Below are positions 8,520 to 17,138 of a stretch of DNA of 64,000 bases, in pieces (the stretch's first letter is position 1; each line of letters opens with the position of its first letter). The notes beneath the pieces are model-generated. The model made no database searches. It was not told where the DNA came from and worked only from the letters and a program-made list of their open reading frames with translations. The position numbers and the translations under genes were made by a program. The stretch spans positions 6,034,501 to 6,098,500 of the forward strand of contig NZ_CP012109.1 of assembly GCF_000280925.3 (NCBI RefSeq). Reading direction: 5' to 3'. The stretch comes from Myxococcus hansupus (GTDB lineage Bacteria > Myxococcota > Myxococcia > Myxococcales > Myxococcaceae).

Positions 8520-10262
8520 ATGGACCTCATCGTCGAGAACGGACTCGTATTCGATGGTCTGGGCAACCCACCGCGCAAGCTGAACGTGGGCATCCGTGGC
8601 AACACGGTGGCCTCCCTCTCGGAAGGTCCGATTCCCCGTGCGCCCCATACGCGCGTCATCGACGCCGAGGGCCATTGGGTGACACCCGGCTTCATCGACT
8701 GCCACACGCACTACGACGCGGAGGTGGAGCTGGCCCCCTCCCTGTCCGAGTCCGTCCGCCACGGCGTCACCACGGTGCTGATGGGGAGCTGCTCACTCAG
8801 TCTCGCGCTGGGCACGCCCGAGGACCTGGCGGACATGTTCTGCCGCGTGGAGGCCATCCCGTACGACACCGTCCGCTCGCTCCTGGAGGAGCGCAAGACG
8901 TGGAACACCTTGGGCGGCTACCTGGAGCACCTGGAAGGCCTGCCCCTGGGCCCGAACGTCGCCTCCTTCCTGGGCCACTCGGCACTGCGCGCGCACACCA
9001 TGGGACTGCACCGCAGCCTGGAGCCCGGCGTGCGCCCCCGCGAGGACGAACTGCGCGGCATGGAGTCCCTGGTCCGAGAAGGACTCGACCTGGGCTACCT
9101 CGGCCTGTCGGTGATGACGCTCAAGTGGGACAAGATGGGCGGCACGCGCGACATCCGCAGCCGTCCCCTCCCTTCCACGTACGCGAGCTGGAGCGAGTAC
9201 CGCCGCCTCACGCGGCTCCTGCGGGAGCGGCGCCGCGTCTTCCAGGGCGTGCCCAACATCAGCACCAAGGTGAACGTGGTGCTGTTCTTCCTGGAGAGCA
9301 TCGGGCTGTTCCGCCCCAGCCTCAAGACGACCGTCATCTCGATGATGGACCCGCGCGCCAGCCGGGGCATCCACCGCCTCATCGGCGCCCTGTCGCAGGT
9401 GGCCAACCGGCTGCTGGGCGCGGACTTCCGGTGGCAGGCGCTGCCCGAAATCTTCGACCTCTGGGCGGACGGCATCGACCTGGTCGTCTTCGAGGAGTTC
9501 GGCGCGGGCGCCGCGGCGCTCCACCTCCAGGACGCCGCCGCGCGCGCGGGGCTGCTCCGAGAGCCCGCCTACCGCGACCGCTTCCGGCGCGAGTGGACGA
9601 ACCGCTTCCTCCCCCGCGCCTTCCACCGCGACTTCAACGAGTCCCGCATCCTCGAGTGCCCGGACCCTCGCGTGGTGGGCAAGTCCTTCGCCGAGGTGGC
9701 GCGTGAGCAGGGCCGCGACGCGGTGGACGTCTTCCTGGACCTCATCTCCACGCACGGAGACGCCCTGCGCTGGTACACGGTGATGGCCAACGACCGGCGG
9801 GAGGAATTGGAGCGCATCTGCCGGCACCCGGACATCCTGATGGGCTTCTCGGATGCCGGAGCGCACCTGCGCAACATGGCGCACTACAACTTCCCGCTGC
9901 GGCTGCTGCGGCTGGTCCGCGAGGCGGAGAAGCGCGGCGAGCCCTTCATGAGCGTGGAGCGGGCGGTCCACCGGCTCACCGCGGAGCTCGCCGAATGGTT
10001 CGGCCTGGACGCGGGCGTGCTCGCGGAGGGCCGCAGGGCGGACCTGGTGGTCATCCAGCCCGAGGGATTGGACGCGAAGCTCGACGAAGTGGCCGAAGCG
10101 CCCATGGAGAACTTCGGAGGCTTCGTCCGGCTGGTGCGCCGCAATGACGCCGCGGTGAAGTCGGTGCTCATCTCCGGACGGGAGGCCGTGACGGAGAGCG
10201 GCGTGTCACCCGCCCTGGGGCAGGAGCGAGGCTTCGGGAGCGTGCTCCGCGCCCGGGGATGA
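8520..10262 (+). CDS. Amidohydrolase family protein, D-aminoacylase / N-acyl-D-amino-acid deacylase type
   Basis: A 580-residue metal-dependent hydrolase. The N-terminal small beta-domain (LIVENGLVFDGLG) leads into the metal motif GFIDCHTHYDAEV (about residues 60-72); TTVLMGSCSLSLA and the late SDAGAHLRNMAHYNFPLRLLR match the D-aminoacylase branch, with a C-terminal GRRADLVVIQPEGL that closes the composite domain. Members hydrolyse N-acyl-D-amino acids or related amides. ATG 8520 is preferred; TTG 8514 is a possible start two codons earlier. Cytoplasmic, no signal peptide. Actual substrate cannot be read from sequence. Confidence 0.85.
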   Translation: MDLIVENGLVFDGLGNPPRKLNVGIRGNTVASLSEGPIPRAPHTRVIDAEGHWVTPGFIDCHTHYDAEVELAPSLSESVRHGVTTVLMGSCSLSLALGTPEDLADMFCRVEAIPYDTVRSLLEERKTWNTLGGYLEHLEGLPLGPNVASFLGHSALRAHTMGLHRSLEPGVRPREDELRGMESLVREGLDLGYLGLSVMTLKWDKMGGTRDIRSRPLPSTYASWSEYRRLTRLLRERRRVFQGVPNISTKVNVVLFFLESIGLFRPSLKTTVISMMDPRASRGIHRLIGALSQVANRLLGADFRWQALPEIFDLWADGIDLVVFEEFGAGAAALHLQDAAARAGLLREPAYRDRFRREWTNRFLPRAFHRDFNESRILECPDPRVVGKSFAEVAREQGRDAVDVFLDLISTHGDALRWYTVMANDRREELERICRHPDILMGFSDAGAHLRNMAHYNFPLRLLRLVREAEKRGEPFMSVERAVHRLTAELAEWFGLDAGVLAEGRRADLVVIQPEGLDAKLDEVAEAPMENFGGFVRLVRRNDAAVKSVLISGREAVTESGVSPALGQERGFGSVLRARG

Positions 10263-10272
10263 GCCCCCGGGC
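10251..10272 (+). terminator. Hairpin overlapping the amidohydrolase stop codon
   Basis: GCCCGGGG at 10251-10258 pairs with CCCCGGGC at 10265-10272 around a 6-base loop that contains the TGA. It lies between convergent genes, so it may end transcription from either side. Confidence 0.45.
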
Positions 10273-10288
10273 CGGCCGCCCCCGCTTG

Positions 10289-11812
10289 TTACGTCGCGTT
10301 CGTCCACAGCACCTCCGCGAGCAGGTAGGGCCGCTTGGGCTTGTCGTCGTTGTTGCCCGAGGGAACGTGGGTCAGCGTCCCCTCCTGTTCCGGCTTGTAG
10401 AAGTACGGGCACATGTAGCCGCGCACCGTGGCGTGCTCATAAGCGGCGGGCGCGATGAACTTGTGGCTCACCGTCGGTTCGAATCGCTGAGCGTGCGGCG
10501 CAAGATTTTCCGCGTTCGAATCCGGCTCGACGAAACCCGGAGCTTGCTTGAGCCCGTAAGGCCCGAGCCCGAAGGACGTTTCGTAGAGTCTCCACCCCGT
10601 CTCTTCCCGGACGCAGACCATCCAGTGATGCGGTGAGTCGGTGCGCTCCAGCTTGACGTTGCCCTGCGCGGGGGCAGTGGGTGGCACGAGGAACGTCTTG
10701 CCCAGCACATACTCCTCGTCGGCATATTCGAAGCGCGTGTTGGTGGAGGTCGCCGTCCCAATCGCGGGTGCGACCTTGACCTCCGCGCACTCGATTCCAT
10801 GCATGGCGATGCAGTTGATGAAGAGCTGTGCGAAGGCGCTGCAACTCGAGTTGACCTTGAAGTTTCCACTCGGGTCCTGCTTCAGCTTTTCTCGACGCTC
10901 CCGCATGCACCGGAAGAAGTCGTCCTCGGGCAAGGGGTTCACGGTGAGCCAGTACCCCATGTTCGAAGGGTGGGGGTCGGGCGTCCCGACGAAGCGACTC
11001 CAGATGGCCTTGATGACCTCGGCGGAGCCGGCTTTGCCCTCCGCCCAGGTGCACGCGAAGTACAACGCATCCAGGAGCGCGCCCCCCTTGTAGGCCTTGA
11101 TGTTGTAACGCCCGGCCGTGGGCTTGGCATCGACGATGAAGAACGTGTGCTTCGACTGCCGCTCCACCGCCGCGTACTCACAGCCGCTCTCCGCCACCTC
11201 CCAGGTGAACTCCACGCCGGAAAGCAGGGTCACCGTGCTGGGAATGCCGTCGAGCGGAAACTCCGCCGTGCAGTCTCCGTCGGCGTTGAACTCGACCTCG
11301 GTGTCACGCACCCACAGGCAGGTCCCCGGGCCTTGCGCGACCACCGCCCGCACCCAGCGGCGGCTCGAGCTCGGCAACTTGTCCGAGGACTTCTTGGGAC
11401 GGGCCTTGAGCGTCACGCTCAACATCGGAGGGGCCTGCGGCTCCAGTGCTCCCGACCGCACATACGCCACGGGCCAACTGACCGGAGGCCTGTTGAGGCT
11501 CTTGAGATAGGGGTTGATGACCGCGGGCTTCCAATGGGGGTCGTTCCCGTCTGGGAACGCATAGGGCGGAAGGTTCCGGTCAGGTTCCGAGGCGTTGCCG
11601 GGCAGGCAGTAGACGGGGTCCCCCTCTGTTGGGAAGAGGAGGTACTCGACGCGGATGTGATTCCGGAAGGTGATGGCCTCGAGAGAGACGACGAACTCCA
11701 CCACGGGCTCTTCACACGAGCGCACCGGGGGCGAGGCAATGCCAGGCGCCGTACGTGAGTGCTGCTGCTGAATGAACTGCGCATCCTGGACGACCGAGCT
11801 GGGATATTCCAT
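10289..11812 (-). CDS. Unrecognised 507-residue protein with a transglutaminase-like Cys-His pattern
   Basis: No signal peptide or membrane helix. Residues about 30-230 are beta-rich. The C-terminal half has a conserved-looking block NSSCSAFAQLFINCIAMHGI with Cys324, followed about 70 residues later by SPHHWMVC (His395/396) and GWRLYETSFG with an acidic residue about 14 further on. Cys-helix-GI, then H-x-W, then an acidic residue is the layout of transglutaminase/papain-fold enzymes, so a peptidase, amidase or cross-linking role is plausible (inference). Last gene of a minus-strand trio: the 130-residue gene ends 27 bases upstream and CTGGAG precedes the ATG. Confidence 0.6.
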   Translation of the reverse strand: MEYPSSVVQDAQFIQQQHSRTAPGIASPPVRSCEEPVVEFVVSLEAITFRNHIRVEYLLFPTEGDPVYCLPGNASEPDRNLPPYAFPDGNDPHWKPAVINPYLKSLNRPPVSWPVAYVRSGALEPQAPPMLSVTLKARPKKSSDKLPSSSRRWVRAVVAQGPGTCLWVRDTEVEFNADGDCTAEFPLDGIPSTVTLLSGVEFTWEVAESGCEYAAVERQSKHTFFIVDAKPTAGRYNIKAYKGGALLDALYFACTWAEGKAGSAEVIKAIWSRFVGTPDPHPSNMGYWLTVNPLPEDDFFRCMRERREKLKQDPSGNFKVNSSCSAFAQLFINCIAMHGIECAEVKVAPAIGTATSTNTRFEYADEEYVLGKTFLVPPTAPAQGNVKLERTDSPHHWMVCVREETGWRLYETSFGLGPYGLKQAPGFVEPDSNAENLAPHAQRFEPTVSHKFIAPAAYEHATVRGYMCPYFYKPEQEGTLTHVPSGNNDDKPKRPYLLAEVLWTNAT

Positions 11813-11839
11813 GTTGCGCTCCAGGGAGCTGGCGAGGCG

Positions 11840-12232
11840 TCACTGCGCTTCGTACGCGGTGTCCGCGGGCGGAGGCAGGGCCGCGGCCTCCCGCCAATCC
11901 ACGTCCGTGGCACCTCGAAACAAGAGAGTCATCTTTCCCCTCGCGGGCACCGCCGGGTCGGCCAGCAGCCGCTGAAACGGAGGATGCGCGTCGAACCGCT
12001 CCGAGACGACGACACTGAGCAGTCCAAAGGAGCGCAGGTCCCGGTCATCATGAAGGCCGTAGGCCCGGGCACGCTGAAGCGCCGCCGCGACGCGACGCCG
12101 CACCGCGCCCCGTTCCTGCCCCACGACATGGCCTGGATGTTCCACGTAGAGCTGCTCGACGATGGCGACGACGCGCTTGTCGTCGTTCACCGCGTCCAGG
12201 GCATGGAGCTGCGCCTCACGAATCCTGAGCAT
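11840..12232 (-). CDS. Unrecognised 130-residue protein in operon with GNAT and transglutaminase-like genes
   Basis: Begins MLRIREAQLHALDAV and is mostly helical (VVAIVEQLYVEHPGHV, VRRRVAAALQRARAYGL, LRSFGLLSVVVSERFDAHPPFQRLLAD), ending in an acidic tail. No signal peptide. The layout resembles small helical proteins found beside specialised secretion effectors in proteobacteria and myxobacteria, but I cannot name a family with certainty. The ATG overlaps the end of the upstream GNAT gene by 17 bases, so translation is likely coupled. It may be a chaperone or partner of the downstream 507-residue protein (inference from position). Confidence 0.6.
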   Translation of the reverse strand: MLRIREAQLHALDAVNDDKRVVAIVEQLYVEHPGHVVGQERGAVRRRVAAALQRARAYGLHDDRDLRSFGLLSVVVSERFDAHPPFQRLLADPAVPARGKMTLLFRGATDVDWREAAALPPPADTAYEAQ

Positions 12233-12776
12233 CGGGTCTCCGGGATGACAGGGGGACAGCCAGCCGCTCGAAGAACACGAGGGACGCGTCGAGCGGAAAC
12301 TTGGGATTGCGGTTCGGGGCGCGAAGGAGCGGCAGGAACCCCAGCTTCTCGAGCACGCGGAGGGACGCGATGTTGCCATCCAGGACGCAGGTCCGCACCC
12401 GTTCGAGCTTCAGCGCCTCGAAGGCGAAGCCGAGCACCCACCGGGTGGCGCGTGTCGCCAGGCCCCGTCCCCAATAGGGCCGGCCAATCCAATAGGACAC
12501 CTGCGCGGACCGCTCGCGCGGAGATACCGCCATCAGCGAACAGCACCCCACGAAACCTTCCTGGGGGAGCATCACCGCGAAGTGGAACGCCTCTCCCTTC
12601 GCGCGTGCCTCCGTCGCCGCGTGTATCCAAGCCTCCGCGTGGCCGGGTGGATACGGCGAGGGCAGGTGCGAGGTCGCACTGACCGCCGGGTCCGACGCAA
12701 GCGCCTGGAGCGCCGCTGTGTGCAGGCGCGTCACCGGCTCCATCAGGAGCGCGTCGCTCGAGTCCGCGGCGGGCAT
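12216..12776 (-). CDS. GNAT family N-acetyltransferase (RimJ/RimL type)
   Basis: A 186-residue acetyl-CoA-dependent acyltransferase. GNAT features in order: FAVMLPQEGFVGCCSL (beta strands 2-4, about 65-82), the acetyl-CoA pyrophosphate loop YWIGRPYWGRGLATRA (about 94-109) with Q/RxxGxG/A form, and VLDGNIASLRVLEKLGF, the asparagine/SLRVLEKLGF element typical of RimJ/RimL relatives that acetylate N-terminal or side-chain amines. First gene of a three-gene minus-strand operon. Confidence 0.85.
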   Translation of the reverse strand: MPAADSSDALLMEPVTRLHTAALQALASDPAVSATSHLPSPYPPGHAEAWIHAATEARAKGEAFHFAVMLPQEGFVGCCSLMAVSPRERSAQVSYWIGRPYWGRGLATRATRWVLGFAFEALKLERVRTCVLDGNIASLRVLEKLGFLPLLRAPNRNPKFPLDASLVFFERLAVPLSSRRPDAQDS

Positions 12777-12950
12777 CCAAACGAATATGGCACAGGAGCC
12801 GCCCGCCCCGAGGAGCGCTGATGTGTTTCTTCCAGGAGGCCGTGGGCGCCGCCGTTTCCCGGCCCGAAGCGAGCGCTCGTTCTGTGCGGCGTCGGCCCCC
12901 TGCGCTACACTCCCACGCCCCTCGGCGGTGTGCCAAGGGGCGCCGCGGCA

Positions 12951-13284
12951 TCAACGTGTCAGGGCTGGAGCGCTGTGTAGAGCGTGACGACAATGGAAGC
13001 CCAGCACCGCGACCACGGCGCCGAAGCGGAGGTTCTCCAGCCCCCATCGACGGCAGCTCTTCGACTTCCATCACCTTGGCGACAACGCCAAACAGGGCGT
13101 CGAGCGCCGCCAGGAAGTCGCGCGGGTTCGCCGCGGTCTTGATGGACGGGTGAGGGTCCGCTGCCGACTCCGGCAAGGGATGCCCATCGCGCCGTGCGAC
13201 CCACTCAGCGTTCAGCGCGTTCGTCTGGAGTTGGATGCTCAGGCGGCGTCCGTCCAGGAGCGCATACGCCAGGCCCTGCTTCAT
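12951..13284 (-). pseudogene. Frameshifted small gene of unknown function (frame change at a five-C run)
   Basis: The minus-strand frame starting at ATG 13284 (MKQGLAYALLDGRRLSIQL...) has strong G/C third-position bias for about 80 codons, up to EELPSM. At the C5 run 13041-13045 the bias moves to the +1 frame, which continues LENLRFGAVVAVLGFHCRHALHS and stops at 12951. Removing one base from the run joins both parts into one product of about 110 residues. Either a real one-base insertion has broken the gene or the sequence has a homopolymer error. The family is not recognised. It lies 174 bases upstream of the GNAT trio on the same strand. Confidence 0.55.
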
Positions 13285-13449
13285 CCTGGCGGTGCCAGCG
13301 TCCCGGCGTGTCATCCGCGGCCCACAGGCCCCATTCACCGGTCTGAGCGGCGGCTCACCGCCCGAGGCGACCGCTCGCGGAATATCGACCCGCGCGCACA
13401 AGCGAGGGCCCGAGATCCACACCCCACTCTCACGACGGAGCTCCGCCCC

Positions 13450-13884
13450 ATGTCCCCATTCGCCGCCACACTACTCGCCACCTGGCTGACCGCCGCGCCC
13501 ACGGACGACCTGGAAGCCATCCGCGCGCGGGTGGCGGACTACACCGAGGGCGTGAAGTCCGGCGACGCCGCGAGGCTCCAGCGGGCCTTCCACACCGAAG
13601 CGAAGCTCCTGCACGTGGAGCCGGACGGGAGGCTCGACATCAGGCCTTCCTCGGACTTCATCCAGAGCGCTGTGCAGGCCCCTGTCCCGGAGAGCGAAGC
13701 GTCGGTGCTCCAGGTGGACCTCCATGGCAGCGCGGCCATCGTCAAGGTGGCGATGCGCACACGACGATGGAGCTTCATTGACTACCTCACCCTGCTCAAG
13801 GTGGAGGGCCAGTGGACCATCGTGAACAAGGCGTATCACCGCGCACCTCGGACGAATGAGGACCAGCGCGGCGCCGGTCCATGA
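13450..13884 (+). CDS. NTF2-like (lumazine-binding-type) nuclear transport factor 2 family protein
   Basis: A 144-residue protein with a short signal peptide (MSPFAATLLATWLTAAP). The mature part matches the NTF2-like cone fold: an initial helix (LEAIRARVADYTEGVKSGDAARLQRAFHTEAKLLHV), then strands with SAAIVKVAMRTRRWSFIDYLTLLKVEGQWTIVNKAYH, as in Lumazine_bd_2 proteins that occur as secreted ligand-binding or enzyme-like modules. No catalytic residues can be assigned. The start at 13450 is chosen over upstream in-frame starts because it opens the signal peptide. Confidence 0.8.
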   Translation: MSPFAATLLATWLTAAPTDDLEAIRARVADYTEGVKSGDAARLQRAFHTEAKLLHVEPDGRLDIRPSSDFIQSAVQAPVPESEASVLQVDLHGSAAIVKVAMRTRRWSFIDYLTLLKVEGQWTIVNKAYHRAPRTNEDQRGAGP

Positions 13885-13933
13885 TGAATCCATGATTTGT
13901 GCCAGAGGAGCCCGCGCGACAGACTTCTCCCCC

Positions 13934-14878
13934 ATGAGATGCTTCCGGCACGTTCCAGGGCTCGCCATCATCGCCGTACTGACCGCGTGTGCGCCGCGCG
14001 TCGTGCGCCCCACGCCGGAGATGGGGCGGGTGGAGGACGTCCGGACGCAGGACGGCGACTACGACGGGTACTCCGTCGCGAAGCACCTCGCCCGCCAGCA
14101 GCCTGACCAGGGGGCCTACGGCCACGTCGTGGTGACAGGGCATGGGCAGCGGCCCATTGTCGTGAGACAGCGCACACGCCGCGTGGATGGAATGCCCTTG
14201 TCGGGCTCCGTAGGGCTGCGCATCGACCCCATCGTGATGCGACCGGATGACCCTCGTGGACCCGACTTCCTCGCGGGTCGCATCCTGGGCCTCGACTACG
14301 CATTCATGAAACAGCAGGGGTGGCTGTTCCCTTGCGAGCCCTCCGACACCACCTGGCTGTGCTACCGCACGAGCCCGGAGCTCATCACCCCGAGCCTCGC
14401 ATCCCTGGACCCGCTCATCGCGTACCTTGGCCGCTGGATGAAACACGGCGGCTACGGAGGAACCATCACCATCAGCGTGTGGCGGCCCCAAGGCAGCCCC
14501 GAGGAGATTCGCACCCCGTTCGGAAAGCATGACGGCTTCACGCTGTCCTGGGCCCAGGGGCCCGACGTCCGCGAACGGACTGCCGTCGCGCTCACCGGCC
14601 ACGGCACGCGCCTCTTCGCGCCAAGGGAGGAAGGACAGCCCGAGGCCTACGAGCAACGGGGCAACACCGCCGTGTTGATTGGGGGGCCAGAAGCTCCGGG
14701 CACGGCCCTGCTCAGTCGGTCCAAGTCCTATCCTCCCTACGCCGTGTTCGTTCACGTCGTCTCCTATGCGGACGTCGACGCGGCCATCGAGCAGTGGGGC
14801 CGGCACCTTCGCGAAGGTGAGCACCAGGGGACCCTCGTGATTGCCGTAAGCGGCCCCTGGTATTTCCAGACGCTCTGA
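13934..14878 (+). CDS. Lipoprotein of unknown function
   Basis: A 314-residue protein with signal peptide and lipobox LTAC (Cys19). The mature chain is soluble, with a recurring pattern of short beta strands and VVVTGHGQRPIVVRQ, GGTITISVWRP, AVLIGGPEAPG and GTLVIAVSGPWYF, and no recognisable catalytic motif. The start ATG 13934 was chosen because it opens the signal peptide; an in-frame start 14 codons earlier is also possible. Possibly cotranscribed with the NTF2-like gene 49 bases upstream. Function unknown. Confidence 0.7.
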   Translation: MRCFRHVPGLAIIAVLTACAPRVVRPTPEMGRVEDVRTQDGDYDGYSVAKHLARQQPDQGAYGHVVVTGHGQRPIVVRQRTRRVDGMPLSGSVGLRIDPIVMRPDDPRGPDFLAGRILGLDYAFMKQQGWLFPCEPSDTTWLCYRTSPELITPSLASLDPLIAYLGRWMKHGGYGGTITISVWRPQGSPEEIRTPFGKHDGFTLSWAQGPDVRERTAVALTGHGTRLFAPREEGQPEAYEQRGNTAVLIGGPEAPGTALLSRSKSYPPYAVFVHVVSYADVDAAIEQWGRHLREGEHQGTLVIAVSGPWYFQTL

Positions 14879-15019
14879 TACGCGGCGCCCCTCCCCCAAC
14901 GGAGCCACGTGCCATGCGCGGGAGGCCCCAGGCTCGCGCGGCGTTGCGCCTCGTGGCGCAAGCGTGTACCCCGTCGACGCGCCGTGACTTCACGGTGCTC
15001 GAGTCCGGAGGAGAGCCGT

Positions 15020-15616
15020 CTGACACCCGTCACCGTTGCCCGCCCCAAGCCCCGCGTGTTGGCAGACGTCGTCTCTCGCACCCCGGGCCACGACGTGGCG
15101 CTCATCGTGGGCGGAGCGTTGCTCACCGCCCTGCTCGCGCAGGTCTCCCTTTCGGTGCCGGGCTCTCCAGTCCCCATCACGGGGCAGTCTCTAGGCGTCA
15201 TCGTCACGGCCGCGGCGCTAGGGCCCCTGCGTGGCGCGGCCGCGATGGGCCTCTATCTTCTGCTGGGGGCGGTGGGCCTGCCCGTCTACGCGGAGGGCTC
15301 CAGCGGCCTCTCGCGCCTCATGGGCGCCACCGGCGGCTTCCTGGTGGGCTTCCTCCCGGCGGCCTTCCTGGTGGGTCTCGCCGCACGGCACGGGATGGAT
15401 CGCCGGCCCTGGAGCGCGCTGGTGGTCTTCATCGGCGGGCAGTTGCTCATCTTCGCCGTCGGCGTGCCATGGCTCGTCGTGGCAGCCCGGCTCGGTCTGG
15501 CCAAGGCCATCGACGTGGGCTTCCTCCCCTTCGTGCCCGGGGGACTCATCAAGGCCGCCATCGCCGCGATGCTGGTGCCCCTGGCCTGGCGGTTCGTGGA
15601 CCGGCGAGACTCCTGA
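15020..15616 (+). CDS. bioY: Biotin transporter BioY (S component of ECF transporter)
   Basis: An integral membrane protein with six helices and BioY hallmarks: VSLSVPGSPVPITGQSLGVIV near the N-terminus, the GAALGPLRGAAAMGLYLLLGAVGLPVYA segment, SGLSRLMGATGGFLVGF and the closing FVPGGLIKAAIAAML. BioY binds biotin and works alone or with EcfAT. The start is uncertain: a perfect GGAGGAG at 15007-15013 is followed 7 bases later by an in-frame CTG (15020); the next conventional candidate, GTG 15057, lacks a ribosome site, and an upstream start at 14909 would add an unlikely Arg-rich leader. No EcfA or EcfT gene is nearby. Confidence 0.85.
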   Translation: MTPVTVARPKPRVLADVVSRTPGHDVALIVGGALLTALLAQVSLSVPGSPVPITGQSLGVIVTAAALGPLRGAAAMGLYLLLGAVGLPVYAEGSSGLSRLMGATGGFLVGFLPAAFLVGLAARHGMDRRPWSALVVFIGGQLLIFAVGVPWLVVAARLGLAKAIDVGFLPFVPGGLIKAAIAAMLVPLAWRFVDRRDS

Positions 15617-15670
15617 GGCCGTGTCCCCACTTTGGAAACAGTGCCACACGTTCGACGCTCCGGAGCACGC

Positions 15671-16747
15671 ATGAAACGGCTAACGGCCAGTCTGTCCCTC
15701 CTCATCGCGTGCGCCACGCCAGCGCCCTCCGTGGCGCCCGAATCAGGCCCGGCCCTCGCCGCCCGCTCGACGCCCGCGCCACCGAGCACCGTTTTCACGC
15801 TCCTGAGCGTGGAGGTGTTCGGCTCCCGCAAGGTCCCCAAGGAGCAATTGCTCGAGGCCATCGGGTTGCCCGCCGCAGGCAGCCAACTCGACAAGGCTCG
15901 GATGGACTTCGGCGGCGTCCTCCAGGAGAGCAAGAAGCGGGTGACCGAGAGGTGGCCCTTCGCCCTCTGCGCCTATTCAGTCGCCGAGTACCCCGGAAAC
16001 CTGATGCGGGTGACGGTGAATCTCGTGGACCAGGGCGACGAGTGGCGCATGACGTTCCTGCCCCCTCCACAGGGTTCCCCACCCGATCCCTCGGGGTTGG
16101 TCGATGCCTGGGTCAGCTATCTGAAGAAACTCCAGGAGCTGCGACAAGCAGGAGCCTTCCCCACCTTCGGAGTCGGAACGTGCCAGGCAATTGTCTGTCA
16201 CGGCGGCTTCGAACACCCGGAACTGGCGCACCGGGAGCAGGCCTTCGTCGTTGGCGTGCCCAGTCACTTCGACGCGCTGGTGCGGGTGCTTCGCGAGGAC
16301 CGTGACGACATCCGCCGCATGAGCGCGGCGATGCTGCTGTCGTACCACGGCGCGCGTGAAGAACTCGCGGAGGCCATCAGCCTGTCCGTGAAGGACTCCT
16401 CCGCGGGCGTTCGCAACGAAATCCTGCGCTTGCTGGGCGCCGTCCAGAAGGACCAGAAGCAAGTCATCAGCCCGCTCGAACCCATCCTGGATGCGCTGTG
16501 GTTCCCGCTCAGCACCGACCGAAACAAGGCCGGCTGGGCGCTCGTGCAAATCGTTGAATCCGAAGGAACTGTCCGCCGCAAGCAAATCCTCGACACTTCT
16601 GGGGAGATGCTCATGCAGATGGCGGGCATGGAACAACCCATCGACCATGAGCCGGCGCGCAAGGTCCTCACGATTCTTGCCGGACGCGACCTGGGCGCGG
16701 ACGAAGCCGCGTGGCGCCGCTGGATGACGGAGACCTCCGCGCAATGA
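15671..16747 (+). CDS. Lipoprotein with POTRA-like segment and HEAT-type helical repeats
   Basis: A 358-residue lipoprotein (lipobox LIAC, Cys14). Residues about 40-75 (VFTLLSVEVFGSRKVPKEQLLEAIGL) read like a POTRA repeat. Residues about 195-350 form HEAT-like antiparallel helix pairs (FDALVRVLREDRDDIRRMSAAMLLSYHG; ISLSVKDSSAGVRNEILRLLGAVQ). Such proteins serve as protein-binding scaffolds on the outer membrane; the partner is unknown. A strong hairpin follows the stop codon. Confidence 0.7.
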   Translation: MKRLTASLSLLIACATPAPSVAPESGPALAARSTPAPPSTVFTLLSVEVFGSRKVPKEQLLEAIGLPAAGSQLDKARMDFGGVLQESKKRVTERWPFALCAYSVAEYPGNLMRVTVNLVDQGDEWRMTFLPPPQGSPPDPSGLVDAWVSYLKKLQELRQAGAFPTFGVGTCQAIVCHGGFEHPELAHREQAFVVGVPSHFDALVRVLREDRDDIRRMSAAMLLSYHGAREELAEAISLSVKDSSAGVRNEILRLLGAVQKDQKQVISPLEPILDALWFPLSTDRNKAGWALVQIVESEGTVRRKQILDTSGEMLMQMAGMEQPIDHEPARKVLTILAGRDLGADEAAWRRWMTETSAQ

Positions 16748-16751
16748 CACA

Positions 16752-16783
16752 AAGCCCAGCACCCTGTTGAGGCTGCTGGGCTT
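16752..16783 (+). terminator. Hairpin terminator after the HEAT-repeat lipoprotein gene
   Basis: AAGCCCAGCA (16752-16761) pairs perfectly over 10 bp with TGCTGGGCTT (16774-16783), with partial pairing continuing inside the loop. It starts 5 bases after the stop codon. Confidence 0.65.
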
Positions 16784-17138
16784 CCAGACCCGCCCCGGGG
16801 AGCACGACGTAACGGGCAGCAGACGTCCCCGTGGCCACCGTGCCCGTCTGCGACGTCCAGGTGTTCGTGGTCTTGACCGTCAACCAAGCCATCCAGAGAC
16901 CAACGCGTCTCATGGAACACCGCGAGCGTTGATGGACGACGCGTCCACTGTAGCAGGCGGACTGGCTTTACATCGGAGATTCACCTGCAACCAAGAAATA
17001 CACTCACACGAATTCACACATCCGCGTCCGCGACGGCGAACCCCATTGCCGGAATGAGGCCGACGACTGTCTTTCACTTGTCGTTTCTGATAGGTTCACG
17101 GACGTTGCGATTGGCGTCCTGACACAAGGAGAAGTGCA
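16784..17138. other. Intergenic region with no supported gene
   Basis: About 355 bases. The first 130 bases have good third-position G/C bias on the minus strand but no start with a ribosome site and no recognisable protein, so at most a gene relic. From 16930 on the sequence is richer in A/T, as expected for the promoter of the downstream lipoprotein. AAGGAG precedes that gene's ATG. Confidence 0.4.

Noticed and set aside
16668-16913. Minus-strand open frame with fair G/C third-position bias over about 45 codons
   Set aside because: No ribosome site before its ATG, runs through the terminator hairpin and into the HEAT lipoprotein gene, and the product matches nothing recognisable.
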